From CAVUWL01 sp963700105 (GTDB lineage Bacteria; Actinomycetota; Thermoleophilia; Solirubrobacterales; 70-9), in NCBI GenBank assembly GCA_963700105.1, contig CAVOWL010000004.1, forward strand, positions 1,240,001 through 1,304,000: a DNA stretch of 64,000 bases, in the 5' to 3' direction. Below, one piece after another: positions 42,335 through 52,636 of this stretch. Both the position numbers and the translations under genes were made by a program. Below the pieces are notes generated by a model, which did not search any database, had not been told where the DNA came from, and saw only the letters and a program-made list of their open reading frames with translations. How positions within the stretch are numbered: the first letter of the stretch is position 1; every line of letters begins with the position of its first letter.

Positions 42335-42835
42335 TCAGGCTGCGATGGCTCCTGAACCACCCTCACTCAGTAGCAATACGAGTAACCCAACGCATATGCC
42401 AAGCGCGATCAACGTTTCGAGATCATCCTGTTTACGCTGCTGTTCGGCGAGGCGTTGGAGCTCTGATGCGAGGCTCTCTTTTCCGGGGTGCGGATCTCGA
42501 AAGTCGAAGACGATGTGCTCGAGCCCCTGGAGCATGGCTAGGTGATTTGCCGAGATACTCGGTGCGACGAGTGGAATCACAAGCTTCTTTTTCGCAAGCG
42601 CGTAGCCGATCTCTTGGTGAACGTATGACGACCCCACCGAGTTGTCTGTCAGAAGGACAACCACGGCGTTGCACTTATTGATATTGCGTTTGACCTTTTC
42701 GGCTAGGGGTTTGCCAGGCCGTTGATCGTGCTCGGCGGGGTAGGCCTCTATCTCAAGTCGTTCGACATCGGCGGCGAGCCACTCACACCATTGGCGGTCT
42801 CGGGCGTTGTGGCTGAAGAAGATTGAGGTTCCCAT
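42335..42835 (-). CDS. TIR-domain protein with C-terminal membrane helix
   Basis: The protein is 166 residues. The TIR domain covers about 1-130: box 1 TSIFFSHNARDRQWCEWLAA, a conserved Glu-containing helix GSSYVHQEIGYALAKKKLVI and the strand VIPLVAPSIS. The Glu in HQEIGYAL sits where TIR NADases carry the catalytic Glu. A single C-terminal hydrophobic helix follows (ETLIALGICVGLLVLLLS, about 140-158), which would anchor it to the membrane. TIR proteins act in anti-phage abortive infection by NAD cleavage or in signalling. No partner (Thoeris, CBASS or similar) is seen alongside. It lies next to a tRNA att remnant. Confidence 0.82.
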   Translation of the reverse strand: MGTSIFFSHNARDRQWCEWLAADVERLEIEAYPAEHDQRPGKPLAEKVKRNINKCNAVVVLLTDNSVGSSYVHQEIGYALAKKKLVIPLVAPSISANHLAMLQGLEHIVFDFRDPHPGKESLASELQRLAEQQRKQDDLETLIALGICVGLLVLLLSEGGSGAIAA

Positions 42836-43012
42836 CAGGCGGCCTTCTTTTCGTTTGGAGTCTCAGCGTCTGTCGGGGCTGTCGGTGTTAACTTGAGCGA
42901 TGGCCGCGCCAATCGAGAAGTACGCACCAAGTCGGTCACTTCCACAGCTTGGTCCGTCGAGGCAGCGGCCCGGGCGGGGCGTGGAAGTCCTAGAACGCTC
43001 AGGCGGGCGCAG

Positions 43013-43276
43013 TCATGCCTGGGCGATGACTTCGCCAACCTCGACACTGTCGATCGTCACAGCCATGGCGGGGCCAGCGGCCATCTGGTCAACCAGTGCC
43101 TGGGCCGCAGCCTCTGAGTCAAAGACAGCGATCGAGATACCTTTGTCTTGGGGGAGAGCGACCCAGTAGCCAGCGACGAACCCGGGCGCCGCCGAGACTC
43201 GCGGTACCAGCTCTTTCAGCTCAGCTTGGGCGGCAGATAAGTCGGTGATGGTGACCTTGATCGCAACTGCATGCAT
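43013..43276 (-). CDS. Antibiotic biosynthesis monooxygenase-like protein
   Basis: The protein is 87 residues. It has the dimeric alpha-beta barrel pattern of ABM-type proteins: strand VAIKVTITD, helix SAAQAELKELVPRVSA, APGFVAGYWV, strand GISIAVFDS, helix AAAQALVDQM and closing strand SVEVGEVIAQ. It is used as a small heme/quinone-type oxygenase or a stress protein; the substrate is unknown. It starts at ATG 43276; the longer frame to 43378 lacks a signal. It lies upstream of the TIR gene on the same strand but about 180 bases away. Confidence 0.7.
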   Translation of the reverse strand: MHAVAIKVTITDLSAAQAELKELVPRVSAAPGFVAGYWVALPQDKGISIAVFDSEAAAQALVDQMAAGPAMAVTIDSVEVGEVIAQA

Positions 43277-43466
43277 GGGACTACCTTTCTTTGGATGCGG
43301 CGAGCGTATTCGGTCGCGTGATTCCTGGTCAATCTCATCCGCTCCGCTCCTACCCCAACCGCGCCAACTTCGCCCCAACCCATGGGCATGGGGGGGTTCA
43401 GAGTTGGATTGCTGCAGCGGAGGATCATTCAGTGAGGCCCTTGCTTAGGCTCGGAGACCGGCTACC

Positions 43467-44534
43467 TCAGGGTCGGGCCTCCAAAATCAGGTTGAACGGA
43501 GTCTCGGTGGCTCGGCGGACCTCGCTGAAACCGCCTTGTTTGATCACCTCGGTGAGGCTCTCCTCGCCGGCCTGCGCGCCAAGGGCCAACCCAACCTCCT
43601 GATCGAGTGACGCTGGGGTGCAGATCACCGTTGATGCACCGTAGAAGACCCTCCCCACGGGGTTTAGGTTCTCCTCGACGCTGTCGTTGGCGAACGGCTC
43701 GACGATCATCCAGGTGCCGTCGGGGCTGAGCGCCTCGTGGATGTGCGCAGAGGCACCCACCGGGTCGCCCATGTCGTGCAGGCAATCGAATACCGTGACC
43801 AGGTCGTAGCCCTCCCCTGGAAAGTCCTTCGCGGAGGCAACCTGGAAACTCACCCGGTCAGCGACGCCGGCCTCCTCAGCCGCCTCGCGAGCCCGCTCCA
43901 GCGAGGCGTCGTGATAGTCAAAGCCGATGAACTCAGAGCGCGGGAACGCCTCTGCCATAAGAATCGTCGAGGCGCCATGGCCACAGCCCACGTCGGCCAC
44001 CTTCGCACCCGCTATGAGCTTCTCCTGCACTCCGTCAAGCGCCGGAATCCACTCCGCGACCAGATGCCCGCGATAACCGGGCCGAAAGAACCTCTCGGTG
44101 CCGCTGAAGAGCCGGTGATTGTGCTCGTGCCAGCCCATGCCATCGCCTTTGCGGAAGGCCTCGGTGATCTTCTCCTCATCGGCAAATAGCGAGGCGATCA
44201 GGTCATAGGCGCCGAGCAGGTAGAAGGGGCTGTCTTCATCGGCCAGAGCAAGGGCCTGCTCGTCGGGAAGCGTGTAGGCGTCGCTGTCGGGGTCATAGGT
44301 CACGTAGCCACCGGCAGCCTGGTTTCTCAGCCACTCGCGCACCGAACGCTCGGCAACCCCCGCTCGCTCGGCGACCTGCCCCGAGCTGAGCGGCCCGGCT
44401 CCAGCCATTGCCTTGTAGAGACCGAGTTTCTCGCCGATTAGGAACAGCGGGGCGCTGATCACAGCCCCCATGTCCGTCACCGCCTGGCCCATGAATGCTT
44501 CCAGCTTGCTCTCGTCGATGCCTGTGGCGTTCAT
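43467..44534 (-). CDS. SAM-dependent methyltransferase with N-terminal winged-helix domain
   Basis: The protein is 355 residues. The N-terminal about 100 residues form a winged-helix domain (LFLIGEKLGLYKAMA, VAERAGVAERSVREWL) as in O-methyltransferase-type dimerisation domains. The class I fold follows from about 180: motif I VADVGCGHGASTILMA, an acidic strand end FIGFDYHDASL, and motif IV YDLVTVFDCLHDMGDP. It methylates an unidentified small molecule. The start ATG 44534 is preceded by a weak ribosome site. It is divergent from the MFS gene across 400 bases. Confidence 0.85.
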   Translation of the reverse strand: MNATGIDESKLEAFMGQAVTDMGAVISAPLFLIGEKLGLYKAMAGAGPLSSGQVAERAGVAERSVREWLRNQAAGGYVTYDPDSDAYTLPDEQALALADEDSPFYLLGAYDLIASLFADEEKITEAFRKGDGMGWHEHNHRLFSGTERFFRPGYRGHLVAEWIPALDGVQEKLIAGAKVADVGCGHGASTILMAEAFPRSEFIGFDYHDASLERAREAAEEAGVADRVSFQVASAKDFPGEGYDLVTVFDCLHDMGDPVGASAHIHEALSPDGTWMIVEPFANDSVEENLNPVGRVFYGASTVICTPASLDQEVGLALGAQAGEESLTEVIKQGGFSEVRRATETPFNLILEARP

Positions 44535-44937
44535 GACTGCCTCCGATTATTTTGGTGGACGAAACGTTGACTGGGAACCAAATAGTGCCAGTAGAACTGA
44601 CCGGCCCATCCCTGTCAACCCTTCCGCCAAGGGAGAGCCGATCCGGCCTCCGAGAGGCGGCTAACCTTCGATCGCCGCCCGGCTTCCGCCGCAGCCAGGC
44701 GAGTATCCGTTGAGCGTGACCCCAGACTGCCCAAAAGGATCCCTTCCGATTCGCCGACTGACGCTCGGCTCACTCGTCCCATCGGGCGTTGCGAAAGTCC
44801 TCACGCTGGCGCTCGCCAGGCCCGATTCTCGTTCGATTCGACACCGCCTGAGTATTGAGGCGCCCGCGTTGGACCGAAATGGGCGCTGCGATTGCTACTG
44901 ATTCGTTCAAGGTGCGGTCGCGAGTCAAGTAGCCCTC
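44535..44937. other. Divergent intergenic region
   Basis: About 400 bases separate the methyltransferase from the MFS gene and must contain both promoters. No operator repeat or gene is evident. Confidence 0.35.
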
Positions 44938-46602
44938 GTGACGTGTCAATCTGGGCGTGTGCCGGACGTCCGATCAGTGGCCACACCGCGCGAGAAGCAT
45001 CTGACACTGCTCGCAGCCGTGCTGGGTACGAGCGTCGTATTCCTCGACGCGACCGTGACAAGTGTCGCGTTGCCGGCGATTCGAAGCGACCTCGGTGGAG
45101 GTCTGGCGGGCCAGCAGTGGGTGACGAACGCGTACTTGCTGGCGCTCGGGTCGCTATTGTTGATCGGCGGCTCGCTTGGAGATGTATTCGGTCAGAAGCG
45201 CGTGTTCTTGGTCGGCGTTGCCGGATTCGGCCTCACGTCGACTCTCTGCGCCGTGGCATCGTCGATCCCCGAGCTATGCGCGTTCCGTGCGATGCAGGGA
45301 GCGTGCGCAGCGCTGGTGACGCCTACCACCTTGGCGGTGATCGTCCATGTGTTTCCCAAAGACGAGCGGGCTAGGGCGATCGGGACATGGACCGCGCTTA
45401 GCTCGATCGTCGGGCTGATCGGGCCATTCATCGGGGGAGTGTTGATTGCCGCCGGCTCTTGGCGCCTAATTTTTCTGCTCAACGCACCGCTTGTGGTGAT
45501 CACCCTGACGCTGATTGCTCGCGGCGTGCCTGAAGACAATGGCGATTCGGCAGCCGGACGTTTGGACTATCTTGGAGCTCTCTTGGCGGCCGTCGCGCTC
45601 GCGGGTCCGGTGTTTGCTGTTACCGAGGAGCCGTCGCGCGGATGGAGCAGCGTTGTGATCGGCTCACTCGTGGCAGGGGTTCTCGGAGCGATCGCGTTTG
45701 TTGCGCATGAGGCGCGAGCCCGAGCGCCGATGCTCCCATTGAGCCTGTTTCGGGAGCGCAACTTCACTGTCGGAAACCTGGCGACATTTACCACCTACCT
45801 TGGGCTAGGTGGCGTGATCTTTCTTCTTCCTGTGTTTCTGCAGGAGGTCAGCGGATATAGCCCCGTTCAGGCAGGGCTGGCGCTTCTTCCGGTCACATCA
45901 CTGATGATCCTGCTCTCCCGCCCCTTCGGCGCGCTTGCCGACCGCATCGGGTCGCGGGCGCTGCTGAGCCTCGGGCCTGTGGTTGCTGGCTGTGGCGTAT
46001 GGCTGTTGACGCGGGTCAATATGAGCGGCGATTACTTCACCGATGTCCTTCCGGCGTTGATTGTGTTTGGGTTGGGACTCGCGATGCTTGTCGCGCCGTT
46101 GACCGCCACGGTCCTTGGGGGTGTGTCGGAGGATCATGCGGGGGTCGCCGCAGCGGTGAATACGACGCTCTCACGCGTCGCGCAGCTCTTCGCCGTCGCT
46201 GTGCTGGGAGCCGTTGTCTCTCTAGCCTTTGCTAGTCGGGTCGACGCGACGCTACGGCGGTCCGCGATCGATCCCGCTGGCCGCTCGGCGATCAACCTCG
46301 CCAAGCGACAGCCTCTCGCCGCAGCGAGTTTGGTGGGAGTACGCCCTAGCGAGCGACCTCTGCTAAGGGCGGCCTTCGACGACGCGGCGGTGCATGCCTT
46401 CCGCGTCGCGGACGCAATCGCAGCCGTACTCGTCGCGAGTGCATTGCGTTCGCCGGGATCCGCAATCCCCGTCGCTCCGTCGCCGCCGAGCTATGCCCAG
46501 CTGGGGCGCTCTGCGGAGCCAGCCAAGAACTCGTCCATGCTCGCCAGGATCGACGCTCGGGTTTCGTGGATAACCCGGTCGAAATCCCATCATCGCGGGT
46601 GA
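44938..46602 (+). CDS. MFS transporter, DHA2 family
   Basis: The protein is 554 residues with about 14 membrane segments. The DHA2 start reads GTSVVFLDATVTSVALPAIR, motif A reads GGSLGDVFGQKRVFLVG, and helix 5 carries the Gly/Pro motif (GLIGPFIGGVLI). It probably exports a small molecule with protons. Several GTG starts are possible (44938, 44956, 44974); the first is reported. The last about 50 residues after ADAIAAVLVASALRS are Pro/Arg/Ser-rich and unlike the family, so the C-terminus may have been altered by a frameshift. Confidence 0.87.
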   Translation: MTCQSGRVPDVRSVATPREKHLTLLAAVLGTSVVFLDATVTSVALPAIRSDLGGGLAGQQWVTNAYLLALGSLLLIGGSLGDVFGQKRVFLVGVAGFGLTSTLCAVASSIPELCAFRAMQGACAALVTPTTLAVIVHVFPKDERARAIGTWTALSSIVGLIGPFIGGVLIAAGSWRLIFLLNAPLVVITLTLIARGVPEDNGDSAAGRLDYLGALLAAVALAGPVFAVTEEPSRGWSSVVIGSLVAGVLGAIAFVAHEARARAPMLPLSLFRERNFTVGNLATFTTYLGLGGVIFLLPVFLQEVSGYSPVQAGLALLPVTSLMILLSRPFGALADRIGSRALLSLGPVVAGCGVWLLTRVNMSGDYFTDVLPALIVFGLGLAMLVAPLTATVLGGVSEDHAGVAAAVNTTLSRVAQLFAVAVLGAVVSLAFASRVDATLRRSAIDPAGRSAINLAKRQPLAAASLVGVRPSERPLLRAAFDDAAVHAFRVADAIAAVLVASALRSPGSAIPVAPSPPSYAQLGRSAEPAKNSSMLARIDARVSWITRSKSHHRG

Positions 46603-46751
46603 CACCATGAGCGAGAAATTCTGCATGATCGCTAGTCAAGGGCACCTGGGCGGTGACCGCAGAATAGTCACGCTTACCAGGGATTAACGCCGAGCGATTG
46701 GCCCGGACGGCACCAGGGCTGTCCGGGCCCACTCTGCGGCTTGAGCGAGTC

Positions 46752-46982
46752 TCAGCTTTCCGGTCGGAAGACGGCGTTCACCTGCACAACCTCATCTTCC
46801 TCTCCGAGCACTTTGCCGCTCACGTCCGCACTTTCTTGGTTGGCATTCGTTCCGGCCACCGCTACCCATTCGTCGCCATAGCCGAATATCACGGGGACTG
46901 TAATTTCAAGCACTGAGCGGCCGAGCCCGGCCGGGAAGGCGCAGAAAACGCTACCTGCAGCTGCACCTCTGAGGCCGACCAC
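46752..46982 (-). CDS. Hypothetical small protein
   Basis: The frame encodes 76 residues from GTG 46982. A moderately hydrophobic stretch (SVFCAFPAGLGRSVLEITVPVI) precedes an acidic C-terminal half. No family is recognised and the start has no clear ribosome site. It lies in a gap between the MFS gene and the RTX-like gene and may be a remnant. Confidence 0.25.
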   Translation of the reverse strand: MVGLRGAAAGSVFCAFPAGLGRSVLEITVPVIFGYGDEWVAVAGTNANQESADVSGKVLGEEDEVVQVNAVFRPES

Positions 46983-47085
46983 TACTTGTCGTGATGACCT
47001 AGATCCTGGCTGTTAAGCGACGCATAGGGACTTTAACGAGAATGGTTTTGCCGGCTAAAGGCCCGCGCCTCGTTCCGGCGCGGTT

Positions 47086-47781
47086 TCAATGTCCCGGCCC
47101 TGCCTCGCACCCGTGCGAGCGCCCGACGCCCGGTCCGCCGTTGCAGTAGTCATAGCCCGGCCCGCCATAGAACTGATCGGCGCCGGGGCCCCCGTAGAGG
47201 CGGTCGTTCCCAGGCCCGCCATGGCAGCCATCGTCGCCCGCGCCCATGAAGCAGACGTCGTTCCCGGGTCCACCCCAACAGCCGTCACTACCGGGGCCTC
47301 CTTGACAGTAATCGTTGCCGGGACCGCCATAACATTCGCTGCTCCCCCCGGTGACGATGCAGCGATCGTTGCCGCCACCGCCCACGCAGGCGTTGGCCTT
47401 CGATCCTTCGGTGTAGCAGGTGTCGGGCTCGTTGTTGCCAATGAATTTGTCAGAGCCGGCTCCCAGGTGAACGGTGAGAGGTACCGGCAGCGGATCGAGG
47501 ACTTCGACCTTGTCATTCGAGGGGCCCATGTCGACTTCGATCCTGTCGATTCCGGCGAGCGGGCAGCGCAACGCGCCACGACCGCCGCCGCAGCCCACCT
47601 GGCCTCGCCCGGCTAAGTTGCCGGAGACGACGAGGTCTTCGCGGTCCGTCGTCAGCCTGAGGTGGGAGCTCGACTGCGGGCCGCGGATCACGATCTCGCC
47701 CGCGGTCGAGGCGGTGGCGGGGATGATCAGGGGCGCCAGTACCGTGAGGACAGCCGCGACGATCATCCAAGTGCCCCTCAT
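47086..47781 (-). CDS. Secreted RTX-like calcium-binding repeat protein
   Basis: The protein is 231 residues from ATG 47781. A signal peptide (MIVAAVLTVLAPLIIPATA) is followed by a short beta domain and then a C-terminal array of GGxGND-type nonapeptides (GGGGNDRC, GGPGNDYC, GGPGSDGC, GGPGNDVC, GAGDDGC, GGPGNDRL, GGPGADQF, GGPGYDYC) that folds as a parallel beta-roll with Ca2+. Cys at a fixed place in many repeats is unusual for RTX proteins. No protease or lipase domain is present. It is probably a surface or secreted structural protein. Confidence 0.8.
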   Translation of the reverse strand: MRGTWMIVAAVLTVLAPLIIPATASTAGEIVIRGPQSSSHLRLTTDREDLVVSGNLAGRGQVGCGGGRGALRCPLAGIDRIEVDMGPSNDKVEVLDPLPVPLTVHLGAGSDKFIGNNEPDTCYTEGSKANACVGGGGNDRCIVTGGSSECYGGPGNDYCQGGPGSDGCWGGPGNDVCFMGAGDDGCHGGPGNDRLYGGPGADQFYGGPGYDYCNGGPGVGRSHGCEAGPGH

Positions 47782-48109
47782 TCGCAGGTCCCCAACCTGT
47801 TCACCGCGCAGATGTTCCCTCAATGGGCGCTACACATTCTGGGGCGACGGCGCCCGGTTCGATATTGGTGGCGACTCGCACGTGGGCGGCAGGGTGATGC
47901 CCTCCTCCCGCATCGCCAATCAGACGTCCGAGTCGATCATCGCTCATCTTCGGGTGGTCATCGGCATGGGAGAGCAGAGCCATGAGGGTTCGGGGTCGAG
48001 ACTAGGCTTCCAGGGTCTGCTAGCGGTAGGTGACTTTCCAAACGCGGTGGATTTCCTCCGGACACGGGAAGGTGTAAAGGACCGTTGACGAACGGCCGAT
48101 AGTTGGCCA
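47782..48109. other. Intergenic region, nothing recognised
   Basis: About 330 bases lie upstream of the RTX-like gene. An open plus-strand frame crosses it but has no start context or motif. Confidence 0.35.
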
Positions 48110-48310
48110 ATGGGCCCTGGGCACGTCAGCCCTCTCAACCTGCTTATCGCCTTCATGCTGGCCGAGCTTGTGGTGAGGCCCTTCGCAACTCTTATTCACG
48201 AGTTAGCCCACGCAACGGTCGCGTTGCGGGTGGCACCCGGCCCAGTCATCGTTCTCGTTGGAAAGCCGGATAACGCTTTTCAGATCCTGTTAGGCGCGTC
48301 CGCACGATAG
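48110..48310 (+). pseudogene. Truncated M50-type metalloprotease-like gene
   Basis: The frame starts at 48110 and reads NLLIAFMLAELVVRPFATLI, then HELAHATVALRVAPGP, in which HELAH is a zinc-protease HExxH motif inside a membrane helix, as in site-2-type proteases. The gene stops being recognisable at about 48286, where the left end of the recombinase element begins, and terminates at 48310 with only junction residues. The insertion therefore removed most of the gene. Confidence 0.6.
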
Positions 48311-48645
48311 GCCTGCAGGTGGCGCTCCTTGGCGCGCTCCATCGCCGCCTCCCATGCACGCTTGCGCGCCTCTTTTTCCCTTTCAATCTCCTTGCGCCGA
48401 TGCTCGACGGCGGCCGCCTCGATCTCGATCTCCGCCAGCACTTCTCCAAGCCTGTCCTCTAGCGCCCGCGACTTGCGGTCGGCCCAGGCCCTACCGCCAC
48501 CGTAGCTTTCGGCAAACGAGATGCGGAGGCGCCCGCTCGCCTTCGCCTCATAGTCGCCGATCGGCTTGCGACTGGGCTCCCCCAACCAGGAGGGCCGGGA
48601 GTAACGCAGCTGCCTCTCCCAATGGGCACGGCTTGGCAGGCCCAC
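48280..48645 (-). pseudogene. C-terminal part of a mobile-element-associated helical protein
   Basis: The frame encodes 121 residues. The last about 90 (GRLRISFAESYGGGRAWADR, then a long Glu/Arg/Lys coiled coil with VEHRRKEIEREKEARKRAWE) resemble the C-terminus of a larger protein seen with actinobacterial plasmids and integrated elements. The first about 30 residues do not fit and the upstream part is absent, so this is a fragment. Its last residues (YRADA) also occur at the 11949 scar, which marks this as the left end of the element. Confidence 0.5.
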
Positions 48646-48686
48646 CTCGCTGATCCGCAGCGCCTGCAGAGGAGGTCCCTCGATAT

Positions 48687-49459
48687 ATGGCCTCCCAACT
48701 TGGTATCGATGTATTTAGCGCCGGCCTGCTTGCACAGGGCATTGCGACGATGGCTGAAAGGAAACTCACTCAGGCTCGCGAGGAGCGAGCCGCGCACTCA
48801 CAGGGACGCGAGGGAAACCCTTCCGGGTGTGCAGACGCCATTGACATAGTCGATGTCCTCCATCGAATGGCCTTGCTGTTGGAGGTGCCGGAGGACGCGG
48901 GAGAGCCGACCTGCTGGATCGACGTGGCCGCGCCACTTGAGTTGGTCGAGGCAACCGTCAAGGTGAGAGACGCGCTCGCCGATTCCGCCTTCGGCAAATT
49001 TGATACGTGCTGTTGGGAGGCCACCGGCGCACTCGGACTTTGCGCTCGCCAGCTCGGTTATCCCGCTGAGTGGCAGCCATGCAATGCCACCGGCGGGTTC
49101 CACATGCTCCTCAGGTCCGGACGTTGGGCGTTTGACCCGACCGCCGAGCAGTACGGCGTGGCCGGTCCTCAGGTCTTTGATCTCGCCGGTGATTGGCCGT
49201 GGCCAATCTTGGAATTGAACCCCGATGAGGACAAGGTCGGCCTGCTAGAGCCGCCCGAAATCCCGCTACTCAGCGAGGCAGGGCTTGTATCGAAACTCGC
49301 ACGGTGGGTTCGGGCAGGGAAGAATCCGCTGCCTCACGGTTGGGAATATGGGCCAGACACTGCCATCCCCGCGCTCTTGGTTGCAGCCAACCTCGAGCAC
49401 CTGGGTGATGAGATCTACAAGATCGCTGACGAAGAAGTGCGCGCTGTCGAGGCCAATCA

Positions 49460-49463
<4 letters not shown>
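48687..49463 (+). CDS. Papain/transglutaminase-like predicted cysteine enzyme coupled to a recombinase
   Basis: The protein is 258 residues, and GAGGAGG lies upstream of ATG 48687. The first about 90 residues are helical. The central part has the ordered Cys-His-Asp set of papain/transglutaminase folds: KFDTCCWEATGALGLCARQL (Cys at a helix start), FHMLLRSGRW (His then strand) and AFDPTAEQYGVAG (Asp-Pro-Thr-Ala). Such domains act as proteases, transglutaminases or deamidases, often as effectors. I do not recognise a named family. The stop overlaps the recombinase start by ATGA (49460-49463), the position that VapC takes in the element at 25489. It is probably element cargo. Confidence 0.6.
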
Positions 49464-51208
<1,745 letters not shown>

Positions 51209-51296
51209 ACGCTGCTGTCATGCTAGCAACGGAGCGCCCGAAGGCAGAACCCTGCCGAACCTCGATACAACGGCGATCCATAGAGTGCCGGGCTTC

Positions 51297-52235
51297 ATGA
51301 CTGAGGAAAGTAAGACTGTCGCGGTCATTGACATTGGCACTAACTCCGCCCGACTGCTCATCGCGGAAGTCTCGGGTAGCCAAATCGTCGAAGTGCAGCG
51401 CCGCAGCACGGTCACACGCCTGGGCCGAGGGGTCGATCTAACTGGGCAACTGGCCGCCGAGGCGATCGAGGCAGCGTGCGATGCGATTGCCGGCTACGTG
51501 GCGCTCTGCCGAGAGACCGGCGTCGACACGGTAAAGGCGATTGCTACCAGCGCCGTCCGCGACGCCGCAAATGGAAGCGCCTTCGTTGCCGAGCTGCGAG
51601 AGCGCTTCGCCCTTTCAGCCCAGATCCTTGGCGGCGAGGAGGAGGCGCGGCTTACCTATCTCGGTGCGAGCTCCGAACGCCCACCGACGCTGCCAACGCT
51701 GGTCATCGACATCGGGGGGGGCTCGACTGAGCTAATCGTCGGTGAAGGGTCAGAGATCGCCTTCCACACGTCCCTTCAGGCCGGCGTCGTGCGCCACAGC
51801 GAGCGCTACCTGCCCTCCGATCCCCCTGGCACGGCCGAGCTTGAGGCCCTTGCCGCAGACGTTCGCGGTCTAATTAGGGCCGTGATCGGGCAGCAAGCTA
51901 TCTCTCCCGCCCCCCGAGCAGCCATCGCCGTCGCCGGCACCCCCACCTCCTTGGCCGCAATCGAGATGTCACTTGATCCCTACGACCCCAAGCGGGTCCA
52001 CGGTCACCGCCTGACGTTTCACTCGATCCAATGGATGCTCTCGATGCTGGCGTCCACGCCGCTTGCCGAGCGACGCCAGGTGGCTGGCCTGCATCCTGAT
52101 CGGGCCCCAACGATTGTCGCTGGGGTTGTCATCCTGATAGAGGCAATGCGGGCCTTCGGCCTCGATCAGATCGAGGTCTCTGAGCATGACATCCTCTATG
52201 GCAGCGCGATATGCGCCGCTTCGGATCACGGATAA
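51297..52235 (+). CDS. Ppx/GppA-type exopolyphosphatase/pppGpp phosphohydrolase
   Basis: The protein is 312 residues from ATG 51297 (GTG 51285 adds four). The ASKHA ATPase-fold motifs of the Ppx/GppA family are present: phosphate 1 VAVIDIGTNSARLLIAE, the central GGEEEARLTYLGA with its catalytic-type Glu pair, phosphate 2 VIDIGGGSTELIVGE, and the adenosine-like motif AVAGTPTSLAAIEM. It lacks the C-terminal HD domain of long PPX, as in actinobacterial short forms. It hydrolyses polyphosphate or (p)ppGpp in the cytosol. It is the first clearly chromosomal gene after the integrated element. Confidence 0.9.
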   Translation: MTEESKTVAVIDIGTNSARLLIAEVSGSQIVEVQRRSTVTRLGRGVDLTGQLAAEAIEAACDAIAGYVALCRETGVDTVKAIATSAVRDAANGSAFVAELRERFALSAQILGGEEEARLTYLGASSERPPTLPTLVIDIGGGSTELIVGEGSEIAFHTSLQAGVVRHSERYLPSDPPGTAELEALAADVRGLIRAVIGQQAISPAPRAAIAVAGTPTSLAAIEMSLDPYDPKRVHGHRLTFHSIQWMLSMLASTPLAERRQVAGLHPDRAPTIVAGVVILIEAMRAFGLDQIEVSEHDILYGSAICAASDHG

Positions 52236-52636
52236 CTACGGAAATGATCTCCGAGGGAACCACCCCGGCCCCGCTGGACAGGTGCGCGCCGCCCGACAGT
52301 ACAAAGCGGTCAACGTCTCCACTTAACCCATAATAATAAGTAGCTTTGAACTACCCATTAATCAGTATTAGAGTCCTTTTGGCCTAGACCAAAAGGACAA
52401 CCGGGTCGATAATCTACAAAGTCGGTGGTTGGATCATTTCAACCTATCCGGCACCAGGGTTTGGGCGATTGCCGCATTTACGGCGCCTCCCGCCGCCTGA
52501 GCCCACCGAATAAACACACGGTCCCTGAAGGCGTACCCCTGCCCGTCCCGGGGACCAGTCTGAATCGGCCGCCCAGCCTGGGCGGCCGATTCGACTTCAA
52601 ATTGAATTCCACCCCGCAGCCTTCCCAGACCAACTC
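52236..52636 (+). ncRNA. Candidate structured RNA or leader with terminator (tentative)
   Basis: No protein-coding frame is supported. An AT-rich stretch (52325-52370) could hold a promoter. Downstream are hairpins CCTTTTGG/CCAAAAGG (52376-52397), a paired GGTCCC/GGGACC (about 52522-52557), and a 14-bp perfect hairpin with loop GCC (stems 52562-52575 and 52579-52592). The transcript would be about 180-220 nt. No known RNA family was matched by eye. Confidence 0.3.
52562..52592. terminator. Perfect 14-bp terminator hairpin
   Basis: GAATCGGCCGCCCA pairs exactly with TGGGCGGCCGATTC across loop GCC. It can terminate a plus-strand transcript from the candidate RNA, and the converging TPP-enzyme transcript. 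Confidence 0.75.

Noticed and set aside
41977..42366. Minus-strand ORF ending in DSNPRPLGYEP
   Set aside because: The ending is the translated complement of a tRNA remnant, and the frame crosses a strong hairpin; no independent coding evidence.
42835..43047. 70-residue ORF abutting the TIR gene start
   Set aside because: The frame overlaps the TIR start by only one base, which hints at coupling, but the composition is Ala/Pro/Arg-rich without motif and the 5' end overlaps the ABM-like gene in another frame.
46346..46732. Minus-strand frame covering the MFS 3' end
   Set aside because: Some stretches look protein-like, but no family, ribosome site or conserved motif could be named, and it overlaps a real gene.
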